Of a stretch of 64,000 bases of DNA, positions 23,801 to 31,863 are shown piece after piece (the first letter of the stretch is position 1; every line of letters starts with the position of its first letter). The DNA is taken from contig CM037857.1 of assembly GCA_021292105.1 (NCBI GenBank), forward strand, positions 28,541,161 through 28,605,160. The letters are read 5' to 3'. The notes below the pieces were generated by a model, which worked only from the letters and a program-made list of their open reading frames with translations, was not told the origin of the DNA and did no database searches. A program made the translations under genes and the position numbers. The stretch comes from Anadara kagoshimensis. Its lineage: Eukaryota > Mollusca > Bivalvia > Arcoida > Arcidae.

Positions 23801-24787
23801 CGTCTCTGTATAACTTGTCCCTTACATTGCATAGGTAACCACTGCAATCAAGGCATTTATAAATACAAAATGGGTAGTCATTTTAAATCTAGAATTCTGA
23901 GACATGCCTGGTAAATGTTACATGTTTTCTGTATAATTTAATTTAAAAATTAGTTTATTTTTGTTTTAGCACTGTTTTAAAAGTTTGAGTATATACCGGA
24001 GATAGCCAGGGAAGCCACAAGTTGTTTAAATTATATTAAATAATCATATTTTATGTTTGTCTTATTTTTATACAGATTATGATTGTGTCTGTTTATTTCA
24101 TTTCAGGACCAATTCCAAGTCCTTCATCAGAGGGTAAGTACATACATGTATATCTCATGCATGTACATATTTATTATGAGCAGACATGGCTGAGTGGTAC
24201 TATAACTGGCTTCCGAAGTGCAGGGTTGTAAGTTCAAACCTCACTCAGGACTTGGAAAGTTTCTGAGATGATTTTCATCTCCTACCCATATTAGAGCCGT
24301 AAAAAGCTCATTATCAGAATAGTCTTTCGAATGATAATCAAAACCAAGGTCCCGAGTCTCAGCGCATGCTAAAGATATCTCTGTAGACTTCCAAAAAGAA
24401 TAGGCCACCTGTGGCCGCTACAGAGGACGCTTATAACTAGAAACGAATGAAACAGTCTGAGCAAGAAGATAAGATATAGCTCATAATTATATAATGACAT
24501 TCACACCAATGTAAAGATAATTGACGTCATATTCTGATTTATCTCAACTCTATAAGCCCTGGACCCATTACTAAACAGGCAATGGGCTGTCCTATTTACC
24601 AGAGACCTTTCACACCCGCTATTTACCAGAGACCTTTCACACCCGTATGTTCTTTTAATTCCACCTTTCAATCTTGATCTGCCATACATTTATTTATTTA
24701 CTTATTTATTTGTTTATTTTCAGAAATAAAGTTGGACATTCAGACTTGGGAACGGCGAAAGCACCTGCTTATTCAGACAACTGGTAG
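336..24787 (+). CDS. PROM1-like: Prominin-like gene 1 (3' part; 14 exons in window, 5' end outside)
   Basis: This is a pentaspan membrane glycoprotein of the prominin/CD133 family. Known members sit in plasma-membrane protrusions (microvilli, cilia, photoreceptor discs) and bind cholesterol. Exons: 336-420, 988-1131, 2937-3026, 4788-4862, 5484-5537, 7272-7352, 7456-7536 (duplicate of the previous one), 9915-9983, 10727-10819, 12095-12204, 13091-13135, 15011-15094, 24107-24133 and 24724-24787 (TAG stop). With all of them included the frame stays open for 366 codons plus stop. They encode the end of extracellular loop 2 (with the Cys exon), TM5 followed by KLAKHFRRM, which closely matches the KLAKYYRRM stretch of vertebrate prominin-1, and a tail of about 80 residues. 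Each loop and TM5 exon has a counterpart of the same phase in gene 2 downstream. Signal peptide and TM1-TM4 exons must lie left of base 1. The inclusion pattern of the duplicate exon and of the tail exons is inferred, not observed. Confidence 0.9.
820..910. mobile_element. Foldback element with ~40-bp arms
   Basis: Left arm AAGGGGTAATGAAAGATAGT onward (820-859) is the near-perfect inverse of 871-910, around an 11-bp loop. A degenerate relative with an extra outer arm lies at 5556-5690. Confidence 0.7.
988..1131 (+). CDS. PROM1-like: Gene 1 exon b: extracellular loop 2
   Basis: 144 bp, phase 0 to 0, acceptor CTTTCAG, donor GTATGT. The 48 residues begin [18 protein letters not shown] and end [12 protein letters not shown]. 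Gene 2 exon 16 is the counterpart but two codons shorter (NLDIES at the start, AVNIDFNGFYDQ at the end). This is the only loop-2 exon whose length differs between the paralogues. Confidence 0.9.
2937..3026 (+). CDS. PROM1-like: Gene 1 exon c: extracellular loop 2
   Basis: 90 bp, phase 0 to 0, after TTTTTTTAACAG. It encodes 30 residues from [14 protein letters not shown] to DPNYR. Gene 2 exon 17 is also 90 bp. The donor is GTTTGT, a weak match to the usual GTRAGT, so this junction is the least typical of the gene. Confidence 0.8.
4788..4862 (+). CDS. PROM1-like: Gene 1 exon d: extracellular loop 2
   Basis: 75 bp, phase 0 to 0, acceptor TTACAG, donor GTAAGG. It encodes 25 residues, [17 protein letters not shown] through VDSAM, with one N-glycosylation sequon (NSS). 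Gene 2 exon 18 has the same length and a similar end (LDTEM). Confidence 0.85.
5484..5537 (+). CDS. PROM1-like: Gene 1 exon e: extracellular loop 2
   Basis: 54 bp, phase 0 to 0, acceptor TTTTCAG, donor GTAAGT. It encodes [18 protein letters not shown] with an NGT sequon, a helical, coiled-coil-like piece. Gene 2 exon 19 is also 54 bp. Confidence 0.85.
5556..5690. mobile_element. Degenerate relative of the 820-910 foldback element
   Basis: Outer arms TTAAGAAATGACATTTTGAT and the inverse AATGTCATTTCTTA, with the inner AGATAGTGTGGCGC found also at 820-910. The right inner arm is lost. Confidence 0.55.
6633..6921 (+). mobile_element. SINE family A (tRNA-like head)
   Basis: The head has an A-box-like CATGGCCAAGTGG and a degraded B box (GGGTTGGAACC), then the shared body ATTTTCTGAGATGATTTTCA, GAGCTGTAAAAAGCTGAAAG, and the end AAGCGATTGAAACAGACTAA. 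Other copies: 24178-24475, 42283-42548, 44492-44770 and 57352-57620. Confidence 0.7.
7272..7352 (+). CDS. PROM1-like: Gene 1 exon f (copy 1 of a tandemly duplicated exon)
   Basis: 81 bp, phase 0 to 0, acceptor TTCTTTATAG, donor GTAAGT. It encodes 27 residues, [17 protein letters not shown] followed by [10 protein letters not shown], with two sequons (NTT, NAS). Gene 2 exon 20 (81 bp) is the counterpart and shares the YxRNNAS motif. A second copy starts 184 bp downstream. Confidence 0.9.
7377..7655. repeat. Intronic segment tandemly duplicated with exon f
   Basis: A ~75-100 bp stretch (TTTCTTTGTTAAGCGTCCAC through CAAACAAATATTTT) follows each exon copy, at 7377-7450 and 7551-7655. A third copy at 9311-9410 follows the mobile element and has no exon in front of it. 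Confidence 0.75.
7456..7536 (+). CDS. PROM1-like: Gene 1 exon f' (copy 2 of the duplicated exon)
   Basis: 81 bp that differ from 7272-7352 at four positions only, all synonymous (CTG/TTG, TAT/TAC, GCT/GCC, AAA/AAG). The AG acceptor and GTAAGT donor are both kept, but the acceptor tract (CAAATATTTTGATAG) is poorer in pyrimidines than that of copy 1. Phase 0 to 0 means either copy, both, or neither would keep the frame. Mutually exclusive use, joint inclusion or skipping cannot be told apart here. Confidence 0.75.
7660..9313 (+). mobile_element. Element with 7 x ~144-bp core repeats (pearl/Helentron-like, non-autonomous)
   Basis: It begins after a ~29-bp T run with GGTCATGTGAGCTTATGGCA and ends CAGGTGAGCGTATCAGGCCC followed by ATGGGCCTCTTGTTT. 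The core from about 8225 to 9225 has seven copies of a unit containing TTTTTGTATAGGCATGTATA and AAAGGTCAAGGTCACA, with spacing 142-153 bp. A 3'-terminal palindrome (AGGCCCATGGGCCT) next to TTGTTT resembles ends of Helitron/Helentron-derived elements, and bivalve pearl elements have a similar tandem core. No coding capacity is seen. The class is inferred. Confidence 0.6.
9915..9983 (+). CDS. PROM1-like: Gene 1 exon g: extracellular loop 2
   Basis: 69 bp, phase 0 to 0, acceptor GTATTTAG, donor GTAAGT. It encodes [16 protein letters not shown] and VNDTLSA, with an NDT sequon. Gene 2 exon 21 has the same length and the matching EAxxYAxRL and NDT. Confidence 0.9.
10727..10819 (+). CDS. PROM1-like: Gene 1 exon h: Cys-containing end of loop 2
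   Basis: 93 bp, phase 0 to 0, acceptor CTTCAG, donor GTAAGT. The 31 residues include [12 protein letters not shown] and LCRYTIDTL. The two Cys (GKC and LC) are conserved in gene 2 exon 22 (GTC and LC) and are likely a disulphide just before TM5. Confidence 0.9.
12095..12204 (+). CDS. PROM1-like: Gene 1 exon i: TM5 and start of cytoplasmic tail
   Basis: 110 bp, phase 0 to 2, acceptor TTTTATTTCAG, donor GTAAGT. It encodes [20 protein letters not shown] and then [16 protein letters not shown]. The hydrophobic stretch is TM5; the KLAKxxRRM that follows is a prominin signature. It aligns residue by residue with gene 2 exon 23. Confidence 0.95.
13091..13135 (+). CDS. PROM1-like: Gene 1 exon j: cytoplasmic tail cassette
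   Basis: 45 bp, phase 2 to 2, acceptor TTTACAG, donor GTAAGT. It encodes [24 protein letters not shown] resembles the junction of gene 2 exons 23 and 24 (TPEKEPLPEDNV), which supports it as a real tail exon. It can be skipped without breaking the frame. Confidence 0.65.
13250..13720 (+). repeat. ~165-bp unit in three tandem copies, each with a splice-acceptor-like site
   Basis: Three copies of a block that starts ATATAAAAATGCCTATC, passes CTTGCAG (ending at 13299, 13467 and 13628) and continues AATGGCCCTGGTGAGCTGC to CATTAGCACC. Copies 1 and 3 remain open from the AG in the frame set by gene 1 exon i or j and stop at the same TAG (13369 and 13686), giving [14 protein letters not shown] peptides. 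Copy 2 meets an early TAA. Either an intronic repeat or alternative last exons. Confidence 0.6.
15011..15094 (+). CDS. PROM1-like: Gene 1 exon k: cytoplasmic tail cassette
   Basis: 84 bp, phase 2 to 2, acceptor ATTATTTTAG, donor GTAAGT. It encodes [18 protein letters not shown] and an acidic SNNDGDDNI end. TEIPM recalls the ETIPM of the vertebrate prominin-1 tail. The 107-bp satellite begins about 18 bp after it. Confidence 0.7.
15112..17795. repeat. 107-bp dimeric satellite array (about 21 homogeneous units)
   Basis: The unit is two related ~53-bp halves, one with AAGTCTAAGGCATGCAACAC and one with AAGTGTTAAGCATGCAACAT, both around a GCATGCAACA core. Unit spacing is 107 bp (106 where one base is lost). 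The first ~330 bp and the last ~100 bp are diverged monomers, as expected when exchange homogenises the centre of an array. It lies in the long intron between tail exons k and l. Confidence 0.9.
18124..18310. mobile_element. Pogo/Tigger-like MITE with TA target duplication
   Basis: 187 bp with inverted ends CAGTAAAACCTCG and CGAGGTTTTACTG, flanked by TA on both sides. The inside repeats ATCGCCA on both strands. CAGTAAAACC-type ends and a TA target are typical of pogo-group Tc1/mariner relatives. No transposase. Confidence 0.8.
19133..19536. repeat. 29-bp minisatellite, 14 copies
   Basis: Twelve 29-bp and two 28-bp copies of GTAGAGGGGTAATGAAGTTT followed by TACCCACAG fill exactly 404 bp without spacers. 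Variants are confined to the last six or seven bases of the unit. Confidence 0.9.
24107..24133 (+). CDS. PROM1-like: Gene 1 exon l: 27-nt microexon of the tail
   Basis: 27 bp, phase 2 to 2, acceptor TTTCATTTCAG, donor GTAAGT. It encodes TNSKSFIRG with split codons at both ends. It is identified only by good splice sites, a phase that fits both neighbours, and the in-frame last exon after it. The intron before it is about 9 kb. Confidence 0.55.
24178..24475 (+). mobile_element. SINE family A copy
   Basis: Starts GAGCAGACATGGCTGAGTGG, B box AAGTTCAAACCTC, ends GAATGAAACAGTCTGAGCAA. It sits just after the gene 1 tail microexon. Confidence 0.65.
24724..24787 (+). CDS. PROM1-like: Gene 1 exon m: last coding exon and stop
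   Basis: Entered at phase 2 after TTTATTTTCAG. It encodes [20 protein letters not shown] and then TAG at 24785-24787. The Ser/Tyr-rich end could carry phosphorylation sites, as in other prominin tails. No gene 2 counterpart was recognised, so the tails have diverged. Confidence 0.65.
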
Positions 24788-24934
24788 ACAGTGATATTTT
24801 TGCAGACATGACAATCGTATAACCCAGATCAGCAGCAACAAAAGCAATACAAATTGTCCAATTACCTGGAATGATAGAGAGAACAATATTATATGACATG
24901 ATAGAGAGAAGAGCTGTGATATGATAGAGAGAAG

Positions 24935-24940
24935 AATAAA
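24935..24940 (+). terminator. Candidate polyadenylation signal of gene 1
   Basis: AATAAA 148 bp after the gene 1 stop. Another AATAAA is at 25248-25253, and one near 29007 is followed by a GT-rich stretch. The following 4 kb is T-rich with few recognisable repeats, so a much longer 3' UTR is also possible. Confidence 0.3.
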
Positions 24941-25292
24941 GTAACATTATGCGCATGTCCTTATGTTAAGATGTGAATATTGATAAAATAATGATAATTT
25001 TTGTAAATTGTATGATTTAAGTTAAAACATTCCTAATTGTTGGCCATTTGTATATATGAATGATATATAGGGGAACAACATTGACGTGTCTGCTTGGCTT
25101 TTTATTAGAAATATTCAAATAGGAGAGTCCACACAGGGATGGGTACTGTTAGGATTCTCAGTTAATAATAATTTATTCACAATGCACTTGAAGTCGAAAA
25201 TTAAAATGTATGATCTCTATACATATATGCAATCATCCATGATAACCAATAAATGAAAGGTCAAGCGGACAGGTCGGTGTTGTTTACCTTTA

Positions 25293-25293
<1 letters not shown>

Positions 25294-25330
<37 letters not shown>
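25294..25330. repeat. (TG)n microsatellite
   Basis: A TG run, with a second at 25496-25518. Downstream of the gene 1 stop, in the possible 3' UTR. Confidence 0.85.
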
Positions 25331-25333
<3 letters not shown>

Positions 25334-26737
25334 ATAAAAGTATTTTTTTTAATATATAATTGTGTAAATAAAAACAGGTATGTGATAAATTCAAATGGAA
25401 ATGATCTCTCTATGTTAATTTGGATATTTCTGCATATGTGTAATTATATTAACAAAATTTCACAAAATTTAGATTTATAAAGAAAATCAGCCAGTGTGTG
25501 GGTGTGTGTGTGTGTGTGTTATGGTAATTAAAGGAAGTTTTTTTAATGAGCTAGGATGTAATTTGAATGATAGATGAAAATGGTGATTTTTCTATCAGTG
25601 AATTACATAAATATTGTCTTTTGTACTGAGTGGTGCACATCAGTATATACCAGTCACATATTTTTTTTTTTTTTTATGTGTAGAAATATGAGTCTAATGT
25701 CCAAGATTGCCATGCCATAGTAATTTTACATAATTTTATAGTGAACAGGAACTTTTGTTGCAATTTTTTTTTTTTAATTTTCATTTTCACCAGTTTCAAT
25801 TTCAAATGTACATGTTTTTATGAGCTATTTTGTAATTTGCAATGCATAATTTGTTTTAATTTTTATTTGTATTTTCTTCAAAAATTTCTTTTTTTATATT
25901 ACCAAGTAAACTGATTTTAATTTATAGCTGAAAGATATATGGAGTTGTCTCCCCTTAGGCTGTACATCATTTCTACACTTGCCATCTGACCAGTGTTTCA
26001 GTCTAACACACAATTACGCAAATTGAATATGCAGCCATCATATTTTTTTAACATGGCAGAATTTACAAAAAAGAAGCCTTGTCAGTTGTGTTTATTACAA
26101 GATATGCATATTGCAGTTAGGTTACTGTGACATACATATTTTAATTTATTGATAAAAATCTAAAAAATCTAGTCTAATTTTTTGTTACATTTACAAAATT
26201 GTATTTTATTTCAGCAAATTAAATATTGTATGGTCTTCCATTACAAAGTACATTGAAATGTATATCAAATTAAAATTTTATTTAACATAAATCCAGTTCA
26301 TTAGGAATCTAAATTGTTTACAAATATTACCATTTTATTTCATAAGCAATTTCAAATGTGAATTTGTTTTTTACAGCATGGTGCTAGCTTTTTGTGTCAC
26401 AAAATATTAGTTTTTGGGTCTAATATGGTCCAATAATGAAAATTAAGCAGGTTTTATATTTGCTATGCTGTGATGTGCCCTTTTACCCAATGGACCCTTA
26501 ATATATTGGCCAAATGGTCTGAAGTACACCCTTACAGATCGCAGTACCTCTCACTACTAGGGTAGATCCTAGTGTAAGACAGTTTGTCAGTTCCTTTATT
26601 GAAGGTTGGTGGTTTTCATCAAACACTCCTATGTCTTCCACCATGCCTGAACTAACCAACGCCTCCAAATAAATGAAAGAATCTTGACTTGTGCAGAAAA
26701 TTCCATTACTTCACTCCGCTCCAGCTTGTACCTGCTT

Positions 26738-26769
<32 letters not shown>

Positions 26770-29235
26770 GTTCTAAACTTTACGCAATATTGAATCAAAA
26801 TTGATGTAGCATATATCTACTCGGAGATATTCCTGTTTCCTTTGTAGCTTTGATTTGTAAAGATAGACAATGTCCCATTTTGCTTTAGTCTAGTTTGAGA
26901 GTATTGGTATTACCATTGTTTCTCAATGCTCAGGAAGAGATCCATGTTTTCATTAACTTGATTTTTATTAATTTAATTGTTATTGATTTCATTTTTATCA
27001 TTGAAATGTTTTGGTTTTTTTTTTTTTTTGCCAAATAATATTTTTGCAATTGCCACTTCTTACCCAATAGGTGCTAATTTGACACTCCATAATCAATCTG
27101 GTCATAATTATATTTCCTTTTTACTGTTTATTAAGTTCCATCATGTTAGAGCTTGAATTGGTATTTTAATATGTTGCCATGGTTTCTAGTGTTTTGTGGG
27201 TTTGTTTTGTCTAAATATATTGTTGTGATGTAATTTTGTGGACTCTCAAAAGAAAGTAGTGGTTTTCATTAATTTATAGACATAATTTATAGTGCAATGT
27301 AAAATGCAATTAATGATTGAGACTTGTAATAACTTATTTTACATGGTTTTGTAATATGTCATTTCTTATAACCAGTTAAGTTTACTTATGTTTACAAGTA
27401 AAGTTCTAATTTTTTATGTACAGCTAATTAAAACTTCATCAGTCGTCTCCCCTGTTTTCCTAGGAATTTCAGCCATTAGCAAAGTGATATAAGCCTCAAT
27501 TTAAGCTAAAGGCTCTCCACTTCTTTAAGCTTCTAATTGCTTCCAATATTTTCAGTCTTGTCTGCTGCACTGAAGCCTACATGTTAACAATGACTGGAGT
27601 ATAACTTGAGGAATTATGATTGAATTTGATATCGCAAACTTAATTAGTCTGTATACTGTAAATTGTGTTGGTTAATTTTCGTAAGAATCCTCATTTCCAT
27701 GGTAACTGTATGCTTTTATTTTAGCAGTGGTCAGTAGAATTGCATAAGGATAAGTATGGACACAAAAAAAGTTTGGAAAACTTGAGATAATCCCAATTTA
27801 TCCCAACTCATTCCTGCAGGGGTGGAATTATATCAAGATATTTGCAAAATTTTGGTACATGTATATATATAAAAATTTAATTCTAATGAAACATTTGCAA
27901 AAGCTTTATTTGCACATCTTGTTTTTTGCAAATTTCTTTGAAATCAAAACTTAACACACAAAGTTTCCTGATACACAGTACATGTATATATATAGATTAA
28001 ATTTTATTAATATATTTGCAAAAGCTTTATTTGCACATCTTGTTACTTTCAAATTTATGCCAAATTAAAACTTAATTAATAGGCAAAATTTCTGAATTCA
28101 CAGTACATGTACAAAATGTATATATGTATAAAGCTATACACAAATGTGCTTTAATCTTCTACAGTCCGTCCATTGTGTAAGAATAGTACACATTTGACTA
28201 CATTTCCCAAGATATTTTGAAGAATAAACTGTATTTAAAGTAAGATATGATTTAACTAGCATGTTTTAGAATCCCAAATCATAAAAAATGTCATGATCAT
28301 CTGAAATCCAATTATTTTGATCTGATTGAATGACAAAAGCACAATCTGTGTGTGGGTGTGTGTGTGTGGTACATTTGCTTTAATCTTTTCTTCTTTTTTT
28401 TGTAAAAAATTCATTTTGGTTTTTGTTGTATTCAAAATTTCAAGACATTCCAAGACATTCAGATTTACTTGCCTTATTATTATAATTTCTTTTATTTGAC
28501 CAAATGTACATTCCATTTAAAAGATTTTCCAAGCAGCAAGACGTGTTTTATATAATGATAAATTTTTATTTTACACCATGTTTTTAAATAAAAATATTTT
28601 TATTATTATTATTTTTTTTAATTATTATTATTATTGATTTTGGAAAAATCTAAAACTCATTCATTTCTGTTTTTTTTTTTTTTACAATTTTAAAAACCAA
28701 AGTACAGAAAAAAATAATGTTAAATATAATATTGCCAAAAGTATTTAAAGTAATTTTTCATGAATCTCTCTCTTTGGTTTTGTTTAGTGTTTTTTTTTTT
28801 AGAAATTACTCAGTCCTTTGATTTCATTTTTTAGCTAATTTTCTTTTTATTAGATATTTAAAAAGATTTTTTACTTCAATCCATCCAGGAGCTTTTCCTT
28901 GTACATAGCAAATTTTGAATTATTTTTAAATTGAAATCAAAATTGACATTCAAAAATAAAAACGATACATTGTACCAATGGCAATAAGGAACTTGATTAT
29001 TGTTGAATAAATTGTTTGTTAATTTCATTACTGTGTTGTTGTTTTTTGACTCCACCTTTTAGAGAACAAGGGGAAATTAATAAGAACTTATAAGTTCCAT
29101 TCAGACACTTCTTGTCCAGAGTAATTCTCCAAAAACTAAAAAAACACAGTTAAACAAAACTTGCAATTAGTAGAAACCACTAACATTGATCGGAGATGGG
29201 CATATTATTAACAGGAGTTATTTTGCTCATTTTCT

Positions 29236-29495
29236 AATGGTGTTTAACGTTTCAGTCAAGAATATTTCACTTATATCAAAACATTACCAGCTATAGGCCA
29301 AGGTGCAGAAATTTTGCCTGTGCATTGTGCTGATGGCATTATACAATAGGGTTCTTTATAGTGCCATGCCTACTGTGACACAGAACCTCATTTATTTAAA
29401 GCTCCCATCCTAAAAAATTGTGACTTTCATTTCCTAATGTTGAGTGCTTGACGAAAGAACAGTCAATACCCACTTTCAAGTCTTAGGAAATTTTA
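29236..29495 (-). mobile_element. SINE family B copy, minus strand
   Basis: Reverse-complement body: CAAGAATATTTCACTTATAT, GGGTTCTTTATAGTGCCATG, TGAGTGCTTGACGAAAGAAC. The tRNA head is lost. Intergenic. Confidence 0.55.
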
Positions 29496-29532
29496 ACCAT
29501 ATTTTAATTAAGGTACAACAAATGAAAAATTT

Positions 29533-29594
29533 CAAAGAAATTTAAATATAGATGCAACAGGCTTAGAGTGAAGTGATCTTCAATATGACTTTAA

Positions 29595-29655
<61 letters not shown>

Positions 29656-29747
29656 TGAAAACTAACAAAATTATTCAGATTTCAAAGAAATTTAAATATA
29701 GATGCAACAGGCTTAGAGTGAAGTGATCTTCAATATGACTTTAAATT

Positions 29748-29794
<47 letters not shown>

Positions 29795-29826
29795 ATATAT
29801 TGAAAACTAACAAAATTATTCAGATT
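29533..29826. repeat. ~150-bp tandem duplication carrying (AT)n tracts
   Basis: TTTCAAAGAAATTTAAATAT to TATTGAAAACTAACAAAATT occurs twice (start 29533 and 29682), each with a long AT run. In the intergenic region. Confidence 0.75.
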
Positions 29827-31478
29827 TCAAATTTGATGGAAAAATCTTGGTTAATTAAGAAATGATTGTGAAACTGGGGTCTAATCTTTCAAAATATTGA
29901 AGGCATTGCATTGAATTTATCAGTGATGAAACTGTATCAGCATAATAGTTCTAAAATTAGAGAACAGAGTTTCAGCTAGAATTTTTTATATAATATGTTA
30001 TCTTGTGGGATTTGTGAATTATACCATTCCATTTTATTGCAGAAAGGTACACATAAATTGTAGCAAAAAGAAAAAGAAAAAAAGAGTTATCTCCCTTTAG
30101 CTGATCATAAATATAAAATTTGGAACACAGTAAAATAGTGAGGTGGTTGTGCAATGCAATTTATTAAAAGATTGAATAAAAATGATCATCAAAAAAGTAA
30201 TATAATGACAAGACACCTCCAATCACAGAACACCAAGTTAACAAAGAAATATACCCAATACCAGTTGAACAGATTTTTATGTTCAAATCACATATTTTTC
30301 ACTTATATCGAGACATTATTTAAATTTTCAGCCAAGTAATAATAATCTTGTTCAAGGGTGTAGCACACAATGTTGTTAATAGGTAGTTTGTCCTCAACAT
30401 ATAAGCTCACCAGACCAGTGGTTATACTCATTTTATTTATTTGAAACAACCCATCCCACAACCACCACTATCCTTCACCCCCCTTTGGATGGAAGGCCAG
30501 TCCATTGCAATTTCAAATTTAAAACTAATTGGAATTTCCAAAATTTTATATTGATGGGAATATTTAATATTTTATTTTCAAACTTTAAAAAATCAAACTT
30601 AAGATTTAAAAGTTTTGATTTCAAAACAGAATATCTCCTATTTAAATGTATTAAATTATGGTAATATTTAAAGATTTTATTTGAAAAGTTTTTCAAAAAC
30701 TTAATGTAACTGAATATTTAAATTTTTAATTTCAAAACAAGATATCTATTTTAAATGTTACTCTAAAATGTAATGAAGATGTCGTTATTTTATATTTAAC
30801 TTTTAGAACCTTTAACTAAATATTTCAATTTTTAATTTTAAATAAAAACAATGATAGGAATATTAAAAAATCTTATTTTCAAACTTTTAAAAAAGATGTA
30901 ACTGAATATTAAAATTTTAAAAGAAAATATCTCCCTGATTTAAATGTCCAAATGTAACAATGATGCCAATATTTTTATATTTTATTTTAAAACTTAAAAA
31001 AAATGTTGGCCCTCAGTTCACAATTTAAAATTTGTTAAATGTAACAACAAAATTTTAGGCGTTTAACTTTAATTATCACACTGAGGATTTGATAATCACG
31101 TAGACGGAACACTAATTATTTGTATCCATTATTCATTAATTTATTGTTTCATTATCAAAGTCGTAATGGGTCACGGAGCATTGTGAATTATCTTGGTTGA
31201 TTTAATCTTGATTTAGTGTGTATCAGGTTAGAATAAAATTTGAATATGCATTGAGTCTAAATAATGACACAAAATTTGACTTTAAAACATATAGAATTCT
31301 TGTAATAATGGTTATGATTATGCACATAATTTATAAGTATTTGTTTATTTTGCGTCAAATGACGCCATGAAATAATTTGGATAGGAGTTAATTTTTAAGG
31401 ATTGTTTTGTCTTATATTCCAACAAGAAAACAATATGAACTATGACAAATGAAGACAGTGTTTGTTTATTATTATTTT

Positions 31479-31485
31479 TATAAAA
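31479..31485 (+). promoter_or_regulatory. Possible TATA box of gene 2
   Basis: TATAAAA 114 bp before the chosen ATG, the only such match in the last 150 bp. The surrounding DNA is AT-rich, so this could be chance; an upstream non-coding exon is also possible. Confidence 0.25.
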
Positions 31486-31520
31486 ATGTCTTCATTACTG
31501 ACTTTTAATTAATTTTGATG

Positions 31521-31606
31521 ACTGAAATAATTTGAATTTTATTTAAAAACTCAACATGGGTTTACTGAAATAATTTGAATTTTATTTGAAAACTCAACAT
31601 GGATTT
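31521..31606 (+). repeat. 43-bp tandem duplication across the gene 2 start codon
   Basis: ACTGAAATAATTTGAATTTT to CTCAACATGG occurs twice (31521-31563 and 31564-31606). The second ATG (31599) opens prominin; the first (31556) opens a five-codon frame ending at TAA 31571-31573. Confidence 0.85.
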
Positions 31607-31863
31607 AAAAATTCAAATTTTTCTACTGCTCTCTGTGACAATTTGTGTTTGCGGAGCAGTAGATCCTGAATTGACTGCTGAAACTTTGACAGATTCTGCC
31701 GGAAATTCTGCAGATGCTGATAGTAAAGTTACATTTGCCGATCTTCCTATGGCAAGCTATTTAGCTTCCAACGATACATATTCAGACACTGGTGTTGAAT
31801 GGTGGTACAATTTTGCAAATTTTTTCATCGATGATATTGTTTTTCCAGAAGGATTTCCTACCA
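31599..31863 (+). CDS. PROM1-like: Gene 2 exon 1: start codon, signal peptide
   Basis: 265 bp to donor GTGAGT, leaving at phase 1. MDLKIQIFLLLSVTICVCGA is a classical signal peptide. The mature start is acidic and Ser/Thr-rich, with an NDT sequon and EWWYNFANFFIDD near the end, before TM1. Confidence 0.9.

Larger units (their letters stand above)
24788..31477. other. Gene 1 3' flank and intergenic region
   Basis: No exon with coding support was found. 24788 to about 29050 is T-rich, has few interspersed repeats apart from a SINE C copy at 26515-26715, and ends at AATAAA (near 29007) followed by TGTGTTGTTGTTTT; it may be a long 3' UTR. 29090-29500 holds two repeat fragments, 29533-29826 the AT duplication, and 30480-31030 a low-complexity series of AAATTTTAAAATTTT blocks. 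Confidence 0.5.

Noticed and set aside
30475..31030. AAATTTTAAAATTTT blocks as a regulatory or matrix attachment site
   Set aside because: They are only low-complexity AT-rich sequence; nothing specific supports a function.
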